Below are positions 54,011-64,000 of a stretch of 64,000 nucleotides of DNA, piece by piece (the stretch's first letter is position 1; the number at the start of each line of letters is the position of its first letter). The notes under the pieces are model-generated. The model searched no databases. It had not been told where the DNA came from and saw nothing but the letters and a program-made list of their open reading frames with translations. Made by a program: the position numbers and the translations under genes. The stretch covers positions 37,742,515 to 37,806,514 of the forward strand of contig CM064523.1 of NCBI GenBank assembly GCA_032716605.1, read 5' to 3'. The DNA comes from Paralithodes platypus. Lineage: Eukaryota > Arthropoda > Malacostraca > Decapoda > Lithodidae.

Positions 54011-56919
54011 TCTCAGGATCAGCAAGAGACACGAAAACAGATAAAGAGGTGACAGGAGAGAAACACATAACAGTTCACCTACAAAAAGCAAGCACACAAA
54101 CATTCAGAAGCACCAATCACTGATCAGTCCCCGAAATCAATGGTTTCACCTCAGATGTTACATGTATCCGGACAAGGTATATTCACTTCAACATGTGTGA
54201 TAAAAAACCTTCCAGGTTAGTATTTTAAAAGGGTCCAAAGACCTTTATGTACTCTCTCTAACAAACTTCCTCCATTAATTCCTGTCATTTGCTAATTCTT
54301 TTACTTCAGCCATTCCCTTTTCACACTTTCACACACATTCTGACACCAATCATACCATCTTCTTCTCGGCATTCCACACTTTCTTCTTCTTTCCACTTCA
54401 CAGACGTATATCCTGTTAACTATTCTTTCTTCAGGCATTCTTGTCATGTGACCATACCATCTGAGAAAATTGTCTTTACCTTTTGCTCTACCGACTTCTT
54501 AACTCCACATGCCTCCCTTATGTTCACACTTTTTAGTTTGTCTATTCTTCTAACTCCACACGCATTTCTTAGCAGATCCATTTCAACTGCTCTTACTCGT
54601 GAATTTTCATTACTATACCATACAAGATTTTCACATCCATAGATCAATGTCGGCACCAACACACTCTCATGCAATCCTCTCACTGATTCCATACTCAAGT
54701 TTCTGCTTCTAAACAAAACTTTCATTGCTCCAGCTACCTTTCTTCCTTGTGTACCCTGTGTTCTACTTCTCTTGCACATTTTCACCTTTTTTCAATCATG
54801 GCTTCCAGATAAATAAATTCTTCTACTTGTTCAAGCTGTTCTCCATTAATCCTTACATTACACATAGTGTCTCCTTCTCTTTCTACGACCATTATTTTGC
54901 TTTTATTTACATTTGCTTTCAGACCTCATCTTTCACATACTTCCACAAATATATCCACCATTAGGCACAGGTCATTCTCACTCTCGGCACATAAAACTGT
55001 GTCATCTGTATACAACACATTAATGATAGTAATTCTGTTCCAACCACCCACCATCTCTTCTCACTCTCCTCTTGTCCTGTCCATTACTTCTCTAATTACC
55101 TCATTCATGTAGATATTAAACAACCAGGGAGACATCACACATCCCTGTCTCATGCCGACCTGCACAATAAACCACTCAATTAATGCGCCATATTTTCTTA
55201 CGAGTGCTTCACTACCATAATAAAAACTCTTTACAACATTCAACAATTTTTCTTTTACATCATACAGTCTAAAACTTTCCATAATCCTTCTCTATTAACT
55301 ATCTCATACGCTTTCTCAAGATCCATAAATGCCATGTATACCATCTTATATTTTTCACATGCCTTCTCTATCAAATCTATCTCACTGCAAAAACCTGATC
55401 CACAAATCCTCTTCCACTTCGAAATCCACCCTGTTCATCACTCACTTTTCCATCGGTAATTTGTTTCACTCTGTCAATCACTATTCTCGTATATACCTTA
55501 GCAGCCACACTCATCAGACTGATATGTCTGTAATACTTATATTAATTTTGTTCACCTTTATCTTTATACAACGGGACTATCATTTCCCTCTTCCAGTCCA
55601 CTGGCACCACTCCATTTGCCCAAGCTTTTGCACCTTTGCTCCCCAGCCAATCCATTGATACTTCACCTCCATTCCTTATCATTTCACCCTGTATTTTATT
55701 TACACCAGCAGCTTTTCTATTTTTCAACTTCTTCACTGCATTCACTATTTCTACTCTAGATATGTTCCCTCTTTCTACATGTCTCTCACTCATTAGTCCT
55801 TAAAAATATTCCTTCCATCTCTCCCTTTTTTGCTCTTCATCTGTAATAACATTTCCTCATTTATCTTTCACATTTACACATTTCTGACCAGATTCACTCC
55901 TGCATTTACGCACTTCTTTCCAAAATAATGTTTTATTCTTTGCAAAGTTTTCATTAATTTTCTTTCTCAAATCTTAATTTACTCTACAGTATATTGCTTT
56001 TCCTTAACTAATCTCTTTACTTTGGTGTTTCTCTCCTTGTACTTCCTTTTACTTTCTCCACAGTTCTTGTTCTGCATCCACACAAGCCATTTAATTATTC
56101 TTTCTGTCACACCTTCTTTCACTTTTTCATCCCACCATGCTGTCCCTTTTATTCCATTTATGATATTGCACACACCACAAACATTCTTGGCAGTCCTTAT
56201 ATATCTTACATGCACTTTCAATTTCCATACCATCCATGTCACATGCCATTAATTCTTCTTCCACCCTTTGCCTGTATTCTTCTGCTACATCCTGATTTAT
56301 CACTCGTTCAATTTGTATTCTTTCAGCATTAGAATTGCTTCTCCTATCTTTATTCCACGCTCCTCTCAATGTTACCTTGCATAGCACAATCATATGATAA
56401 AACAGTCCTGAACTCAAACCTCTCACTGTTTTTGTATCACTTACATCACCAATCATTCCTTTTTCTACCAACACATAATGTATCAAACTTATATCATCCT
56501 GTCTTTCAACACTTTTATACCATATATATTTATTAACATATTTATGCTTAAAAAAATAATGATTTGTGCACAAGTTCCTTTCATTACACATATCCTTCAA
56601 TATATTTCCATTGTCATTTACACCCGGTACACCAAAGCCACCCATGATGACATTCTCCGGACTCTCCATTCATGTCACCCAAAACAATAATTTTATAACT
56701 CACTGGCATTCCATTTATCACTTCATTCAGTGTGTTCCAGAATCTGTCTTTCACATCCCTGTCATAATCTTCAAAGGGTGCATATGCTACCACAACCACT
56801 ACTTACACCTTTTCGAACTTAAAAACATGCACTTTGAATTTACATACTCATACCCATTAATTGCTTTACTCCATTCCGCATTCATCAGCAGACCAACTCC
56901 TTCCTTACCTTTTTATTAA

Positions 56920-57683
56920 AGGTGAACTACAGGAATGAGCGAAAACACGAAGATTAATGCAGGGTCATAACTTGGCATGAATATACTGTAATATGTATAT
57001 AGGCAATATCGATATAAAATCATTAAACTCCAGAAACAAATACTAATATATAACGTCGTTGGCATTCTCGTCGATCGGCTGGACGAATTCAGCCAGCTGG
57101 AGTGACGCCATTGTGGGGAGTGGCAGTTTGTAAACAATATGCAGTCCTGGACTGTGAGGTCTGTTTTCGTTATTAATACCTTTCAATTCAATACACAAGC
57201 TCTACAAAAGATCGAACAACGTCTTGAAGAAGTGGTGCACATCAAGAAATAATCCAGTCTCTCCAACAATAAACATACAGGCAGTGTTTTTTGTGTTTAT
57301 CCTGGTCTAGAGTCGAGGGAGGTCGGTTAAGGCCTATTTCTTAATGATAGTATCGTTTTCTGTTTATTTTATATATCGTAATCCCTTGACCAGAGAGTGA
57401 TTAAGCCAAATGTTGAGCTGTAAACATGCATACAATTTATAAGAGTTTCTCACATAAATATTAACACAGATTCACCCATTTTCCATGCCGAGTGTTCCCG
57501 CCATTGAACAGAGTGACGTCATGGTAAACACGCCAGCTCGCGCCACATAATATAACTTAGATAAGCTATATTTCTATGTTGCTAGGACACATTGATGAAA
57601 GTCCTTCAGTAATATATCCCTAAAACCAAGCAGATCCCAATGGAAATTGTAGTTTAAATGGGTTTCATCCTTGGAGTTCACCT
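56920..57683. mobile_element. MITE S, second copy
   Basis: 764 bp between TTAA at 56916-56919 and 57684-57687, with the same ends as 21107-21870. Confidence 0.88.
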
Positions 57684-57791
57684 TTAACACCCTCTTCTGT
57701 CCTTACACATTTTACATCATTCCACTCTTCTTCTTCATTCCTTTTCGTTTTGTTTCACACATACCCAGAACATCGAATCTTCCTTTCTTAA

Positions 57792-60700
57792 CCCGTACAG
57801 CCCCGGCCGTTTTTTTTATATTTGCGCACCAGAATCCGGGCAATTTTTCGGATTTTTTTTTTTGGGGGTAAATATATCAGAATGTGTTAGAAAATAATGA
57901 CAGACATGAAGAAATGTGAAAAAAGTACTTACCTAGGCCATTTGGGGGTCCTGGGAGGTGGTGGGGGTCCCCAGCCTCAGTGGAGCCTTAGCGCCACTTC
58001 AAATCTCCCGCGCCAGCAGCCAGTTGCCAGCCGCCAGGCAGCATGACTTATTTAGCACCTCTCGGGCATAAATTGCGCTTCAGAGTTCATAGAATGTCTT
58101 TGTATATCACATAATGTCAATATAACTGAAGTTGTAGTGTGATAAGTGCCTTCATTCAGTATTACAAGTGCGTACGAGTGTTAGCGTCCCCGTTGCCATG
58201 GTGATGGCGGCCATCTTGGGTGGCCATCTTTGCTCAGGACAATAACAAAACGCACGTACGAACACACGGCCAGACAGGGGACCGAGTGACCCACATTCCA
58301 CAGCACCCTTCCCTCTTTCTTTCTCTGTCTGGCTGTCACTATCACTCAAGGTCACTCTGTCTCTCCTTTTCATTGAACTATTTGTACTTGTTCATTGTTT
58401 TACCTAAGATTTTGAGGTGTATATACATTGTTTTACGCACTTATTGTCTCGTATTCTTATAATTATTTGCACACAGTTTTATAAGTTTTGAATTTACTTA
58501 GTGTTTTATATTGTTCGGTACTTTGCACTTGTAAATTATATATATATACACACTGTTTTATATTCACTTTTTGCGTCCTTTATATACACTGTTAGTATTA
58601 CATTATAGCGTCTTTTATCGCAGTCTTTGAACACTTTGAACAGTTAGAAGTGCTCGAGGATGTGATAATCCCTGAAGCAGGTGGGAAAACCCAGTCCCAC
58701 ACCACATTCTTGACACCAAGTCCGGGTGTCTTTCCGTTTGGGTGTGCGTCTGCCTGTGTTGCGGACACACATGACACCGTCTGCGTGGGTTGGGGATTCC
58801 TTCGTTGGCCGGGACAAAATCGCAAAAGTGGCGTTGTGTCAGTCTGGCGGGGCCTTCTGGTGCTTGAAAACGAGCTGCGGGGCATTGCTGGCGGCGTGGA
58901 CCCTCCCTGAAGAAGTACAAAAGCTCCCGTGCAAGTTCGATGCAGTACGACTCCATCGTCTCAACTTCACCTGTTATTTCATGATATTGGATATGGCAGT
59001 TGTAGAGGGTGAGGTCGAGTAGGTGGAAAAATAGTTTTTTATACCACCTCATCGTCTTCCTGGCACACTCGACCGACGATATGACAGAGTATGACTTGTC
59101 AACCAGCCGCATGTTGATGTTGTAATCAACGATTGCAACTGTTTTTTTGACCGCCTCACCTGTGGCTCTATCACGGCGTTTGGTGTCCTCTAAGCGGGGC
59201 AGGTGGATACTGGTGAGGACATTGACGTCACGATTGTCCATCCACGAGAGCATCAAGATATTATTTGCCTGGAGGTGGATGATGGAGCCCTTCTCCCGCC
59301 TTTCGGGTAGCTCTGGCATGTACACACGATTCCTCCTGACGGTTGCCACAGATGCCAGTGTTTCTGCTGTTACAGGAATTTGGCAAGGGAAGGGCTGGTG
59401 TACCAGTTGTCGAGGTACAAAATGTGGCCCCTGTCCAAATATCCCTCCATCATGGTGATGACAACGGCCCCAGATATCCCATATGTCCTCTCCTCCACCA
59501 GTTCAGTGACCTTGCCCATGTAGAGGATGATGTCCTGGATGTAGTCCGGTTTTGCAGTCGCACATCACGAACAGTTTCAGGCCATAACGGTGGCGTTTGC
59601 TGGGGATGTACTGGTCGGATGCTAATATTCCCCCTCCACAGCACCAGACTCTCATTAATGATTAGTTTTTGGTGAGGTTTGAAGGAGGCTGCAAACTTAG
59701 TTTTCAGGTATTCAAATATGGGTCTTATCCTCTCCATCGGGTCTTTGGTATTCCTGGGGCGTTCCTGGTTCCTGGTGTGGCTTGCCAGGCTATCAATAAA
59801 GTGCAGGTTTCCCATGACTGCCGTGAATCTATTCCTGCTCATGACTTTCCCAAAGAAGGGGGTTGCGATGAGGGGATCACATGACCAGTACTTCCTGAGA
59901 GACGTCTTCTTGGTGACCCCCATCAGGATGACCAGTGCCAGGAATGCGTAGAACTCATCGGAAGACAAATCCACCCATGAGAGACGTGCCGAGTGTCCTC
60001 TTCTGCTCCTTCCCTGCCATAAAATAATAGTTGTACCAGTTCGTCTGGTCAAACAATCAAGGGCGACAAGGTTGGCAGTGAAGAACTACAGAAAAAACAC
60101 CCAGTCTTGTGGTGTCAGGTCCACGATTGGGCATGGTAGGGCCGGCTTCATCTGCCCCCACAAAGTGGTATTGTCCTGGTAGATAGTTCTCACCCATCCA
60201 ACCAGTCCCACCTATCACCGCCTTCGTCGTCGCTAGATGGGGCATCGGGCTCATCAGGGTCATCGTCAGGGGCCCCGGGGCGGGTCGGGCGTGTGTCGCG
60301 GGTGGAGCGTTGGACGGCTGTGGGCGGGAGGTGGACCTGGGTCTGGAACTAGACCTCGAACTTGATCGAGAGCTAGATCTAGAGCTCGAGTCGTTGCTGG
60401 GGCGTCTTATTTGCCTCACCTTCTGCATTCGGCCGCGGGTGGGCACGCCCTGCGAGATATGGACACGCCCACGTCGTGTGCTTGCAGGGCGTTGGGGCAG
60501 GTCGGGGCGTTGTGGAGAGGCAGGTGATGATGCAGTGGCGCGGGAGGGGCCTGGTTCAGGTGAGGGAGACATTCGTGGGGGGGTGTACGGGATGGAGCCT
60601 GAAGGTGATAGTGGGGGGGGAAGAATGGCGAGGCGGAGAGTCTGGTAACACGTGGTGTCTGGTCATGGTGGTGGTGGTGGTGACTCATCCCCCCCGCGTG

Positions 60701-61580
60701 CTCTGGGTCGGGAGGGAAGAGGGAGCGTTTTTGGGTCACGTGACTGCCCTTGTCTCGCACCATGTTGTTCCCTTTGTCCATTCACCACGTTGTTCCATTT
60801 CTCCATCACCAGGTTGTTGTTCGTCACTATGTTTATGACGGCCATAGAACCTCCCCGGGGTATTTTTCTTGAGTGGGGAGATTTTGTGAGGTGGGGGAGA
60901 AGGCAGGCGAGGTTGTGGGGGCACCTACTCTTCACTCCCAGACTCGACCCTTCTTCTCTTCAATCCCCTTCGTTCTTCCCCAGGTACACGAACGTAATTT
61001 TGAGGGTCAGCAGGTGCATCTGGAACAACAACCTCTTCCCCACTTTCTGAGGATTCAATGGGGTCTTGGGGAAGTGGGCAGCGGGGAGGTGCACTTGCCC
61101 CTTGCTGTCTTTGTGACGGCCTTCGCCGCCTGACAGGAATCTGAGCAAGCTCTTACTCTAGCTCTCTTATTTCGGCTTGCGATGGGGCATACTGGTCCCC
61201 AGACTCGTCCAATGCCGAGTCAGTGTCACTATCAGTGCTGTCAGTGTCGTACAGTATATCCATGACCTCCTCTGTACTGCAGGAGCGAGTATGGCGGGCA
61301 CTAGAACGTCGAGACATGGTGTTTCACTCGAGAGGGTACGCGGAAAACTGACCATGAGGTGTGGGAAGGCGGGTGCCCTCTCCCGTCCCCACGCGCGCAC
61401 GCGTATGGACAAAAAGTTTTGGAATTAGTCCGCCGGTTCCCAAAGTAGTTCCCATATAAATCTAGAGCCATTCTGAGCCTTACGACTGGAGCTATAAGGG
61501 TGACGCGTTAGGCGAGTCGCTGGGGCTGTGCGTTACATACATAGCCGAACGCGTCAGATGCGTCTCTGGGGCTCCACGGG
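57792..61580 (-). mobile_element. piggyBac element 3, second copy
   Basis: Between TTAA at 57788-57791 and 61581-61584; 3789 bp. The outer binding-like motif reads GTCTCTGGGG here, one base off copy 1. Confidence 0.93.
58644..61317 (-). pseudogene. piggyBac transposase, second copy, many frameshifts
   Basis: Same gene as 22831-25486, with start at 61317. The Asn in place of the first catalytic Asp is shared (codon 59654-59656). An extra base near 58762 destroys the zinc domain frame, and others near 59342, 59372, 59545, 59613, 59996 and 60052 break the core. The residue after DYNIN is Met, as in piggyBac 1, where copy 1 of this element has Lys. Confidence 0.9.
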
Positions 61581-61896
61581 TTAAATACATTTACTACCCC
61601 CATTCTCTTTCGTTCTGAATTATTTCCTCTTAAATTCCAAACAACCATATGTGCCTGTCTGGCTGTACTGGAACCCTGGCAGGCAAATAGCCCAGCTCCG
61701 AGGCTCGCTGATCCATAAATAGGAATTAATTCGGGAGGTGGGATTCCCAGTCCCAACCTCCAGGGGCTATCTGCGCCACAAAGTGACGGGCGGTGGGGTG
61801 GCCACATCCCTACGCAAAAACTATTCTTAATTCATAAATTATTTATAATTTATCTTCCCATAATCTACTTTCAGATCGCCAGTATTGTTTCCTTAA

Positions 61897-62606
61897 GGGC
61901 ACAAGCTACCTTTTGAGTCAAGACCAAGTAAATATTAATATTTTTGTATGAAACTTTCAGAGATTATTAGACACACTATAAGAATTGTTCCCATTGAGGT
62001 TAATGCTTATATGGCAATTTTCTTTTGTTTTCTATTAATATTTTTCTGTTTTTCACAAAATTATTTAGCGGATTTTCTGGGTGAAATAATTAAGTTATTT
62101 TTACACTGACATGCCTCAAATGTTCATGCATTTTAATAACACTATGAACAATGTTTTCATTTTTTTTTAAACCTGTTACTGTTACTAATAATTTAATTAA
62201 GAATATTTTTATCTTGTATTTTTTTTCTCATTTTCGGATGGGTAAAACACCTGTGAAACACACTCAATTGAACACATGAAGTTTTAAAAAGATATAATTA
62301 ATCTTTAAATTCTTCCCTTTAAAATGAGACCACTTGCAATAAATTATCTCAAGAAATACTTAAGCTATATCAATTTAAATATCGATAAATATCCGGCGAC
62401 GGACATGTGTACAGTGCGGGATTTTAATTAAATACCCGCGGAGCATGATTGAACCCACGAAAAACAATATTTAATAGGGTAAATGTTATCATACAACAAC
62501 AAAACTTCGGGGAGGTGTTGCCATGATGTAGGAGCTATTTATGATTTAGTATTCCCATTTTTTCATAATGGTTGATTTTTTCAAATAAAAAAGGTAGCTT
62601 GTGCCC
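61897..62606. mobile_element. MITE R, second copy
   Basis: TTAA at 61893-61896 and 62607-62610; same 18-bp inverted repeats as at 26054-26764. Confidence 0.9.
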
Positions 62607-62610
62607 TTAA

Positions 62611-63370
62611 CTCGGCAGATGAGCAGCCCCTGTAGTATACACCATGCCGCTGTGCGTAGGTATTTACACTCTTTCCTTACTAAAATTGTTATTTTACCAT
62701 AAATATCATTAATACTTATCCATATGCGCCTATGTTACGTTTAATATGAAGATAGTAACATGTTACAACAATAAAACAAGTGGGAAAAGTGTTTGGATGG
62801 TCAAAATCGCGAATTGAAAGCGAGAGTTTCATTCATCAAGTGTGAGCCAGCAAGCAACACATCCTCCTCTCTCGAGGCCTGGAGAGAGACTGAAGCCTCT
62901 CTCTCTATCTCTCGCTCTTTCCCACGCATATACACACAGATGACCACGCCCTGCAAGCGACTCGCTAATGTTAGCACGAAAATATACCAAAGAATAAGGG
63001 AATAACAGGGAAAATAGGTGATAATTAAAGGGGGGGAAAGGGGGGAGGGGGGGGAAGTGGAGGAGTGATATGTGGCATGGCCGAGGGGCAAAACAAAAAT
63101 ACTCAATAATTATCAGGAATAATAGAGAAAATAACTGATAATTGAGGAGAGGGGGAAAAAGAGGGGGGGGGAAGGAGGGGAAAGGGAGGGGGGGACACAT
63201 GTGTAGGACTGGTAGAAAGTAATGGAGGGGAATTATCTCACCTAAACACAAATTAATTTTTTTGAGTGCTGCTGGGGTGTTTTAAATTGTTTTGTTTAGG
63301 CCTAGGATCTTAAGAGTCTCCCCGCAGTCGCCCAGTAAAACCTCTTAAGAGTCTCCCCGCAACTGCCGGG
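62611..63370 (+). mobile_element. Element X, second copy
   Basis: Between TTAA at 62607-62610 and 63371-63374. Matches 26769-27527, with changes in the G-runs. Confidence 0.75.
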
Positions 63371-63725
63371 TTAAGGGCCGCTCTACCGGTGATCATCTAC
63401 CGTACGTTACTTACTCGTGGTCATCCTCCCATCGGGACTTCGGTGAGACTTTCTCTATTGCGCTAGACTTATTGAAAGCCTTCGATACAGACTGGCACAA
63501 ATCTCTTCTTTCCAAACTACCCTCCTTCGGTTTCTATCCCTCTATCTGTGACTTTGTCTATAATTTTCCTTCTGACTGCTCCATAGCTGCAGTTGTGGAC
63601 GGCCATCGCTCACTTCCTCAATCTATCAACTCTGGTGTTCCTCAGGGTTCTGTCCTGTCTCCAGTTCTCATTTAATGATCACCTCTAGTTCTATCCACTC
63701 CTATGCTAATGACTCTACCTTACAC

Positions 63726-64000
63726 TATATACCTAGGTATTCACAACCCTTTATCGTCCACTTGCTGCCATTTCTTGTATCTCTAAATTGTTTAAACTAT
63801 TCTTAATTCATAATTTATTTATCATTTATCTTCCCATAATCTACTTTCAGATCGCCAGTATGGTTTCCTTAACCCAAGAACGGTGAGAAGACTCTTAAGA
63901 GGTTTTTGGTGGTGAAAGACGACGAACCTCTTAAGGGGACCGACCGGTTAATTTAGGCTTAAAAAACTCGAAATGCTGAAAATACCAATAGGTGTTTACT
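63726..64000 (+). pseudogene. LINE copy B start, element X left end, MITE P start
   Basis: 63726-63872 matches the LINE piece ending at TTAA (63869-63872). 63873-63930 is the short left part of X copy 2, and 63935-64000 is the first 66 bp of MITE P after TTAA 63931-63934. Cut by the window end. Confidence 0.8.

Larger units (their letters stand above)
54240..61800 (-). mobile_element. RTE-like LINE, second copy, same two insertions
   Basis: Pieces at 61585-61800, 57688-57787 and 54240-56915, matching 18410-25966. A short endonuclease frame (56799-56614, VVVAYAPFEDYD, VLGDMNGESG) is read more cleanly here than in copy 1. Confidence 0.85.
61810..63725 (+). pseudogene. LINE copy C, second copy, split by MITE R and X
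   Basis: Pieces at 61810-61896 and 63375-63725 match 25972-26053 and 27532-27880. This copy keeps GHRSLPQSINSGVPQGSVLS in one frame, where copy 1 has lost bases near 27757. Confidence 0.82.
51485..64000. repeat. Second copy of 15797-28144
   Basis: Same order, orientation and insertion points as copy 1. The first 1.5 kb and parts of 58700-60800 carry many single-base insertions relative to copy 1; the rest differs by sparse substitutions and a few small indels (for example an extra 12 bp near 61650). It starts at the gap and runs off the window. Confidence 0.95.

Overview
This window is animal nuclear DNA made almost entirely of transposable elements. I found no host gene, rRNA or functional tRNA. 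Three piggyBac elements, a BEL/Pao LTR retrotransposon, several lineages of broken non-LTR retrotransposons (LINEs) and many short TTAA-flanked elements fill it. BEL/Pao elements are known from animals. The mixture of LINE families suggests an arthropod, perhaps a decapod crustacean, but that is inference from general familiarity.

Layout. 1-4377: piggyBac 1 (left end outside the window), inserted into a LINE. 4382-6928: LINE fragments. 7001-10793: a partial and a complete fold-back element, a direct duplication carrying a TTAA insertion in only one unit, and another short TTAA element. 10794-14032: no recognised gene. 14033-17309: piggyBac 2, internally deleted and hit by a LINE with a 13-bp target duplication. 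17772-18190: a LINE fragment. 18410-25966: an RTE-like LINE interrupted by a 764-bp TTAA element and by piggyBac 3. 25972-31411: two copies of one LINE family, both broken at the same TTAA by nested TTAA elements. 31412-34030: nothing recognised. 34031-44507: an unusual LINE with a possible restriction-like endonuclease, split by a full-length BEL/Pao element with matching 5-bp target duplications. 45476-51384: more LINE fragments, a tRNA-derived SINE head, a TTAA MITE, a hAT MITE and a head-to-head LINE pair ending at a gap.

A run of 100 N lies at 51385-51484. Everything after it (51485-64000) is a second, slightly different copy of 15797-28144. The copy starts at the gap, is rich in single-base indels near it, and still matches when the window ends. 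I think this is more likely an alternative haplotype or overlapping contig than a biological duplication; the sequence alone cannot settle it.

How the parts relate. All piggyBac-like elements use TTAA. The three large elements and two MITEs of about 322 bp share a duplicated GTCGCTGG-type motif, with the outer copy about 10 bp from TTAA and the inner copy 44-45 bp further in. This suggests that one transposase family recognised all of them. Every transposase copy is broken: piggyBac 1 has frameshifts and a stop, piggyBac 2 lacks the catalytic core, and piggyBac 3 has stops and Asn in place of the first catalytic Asp.
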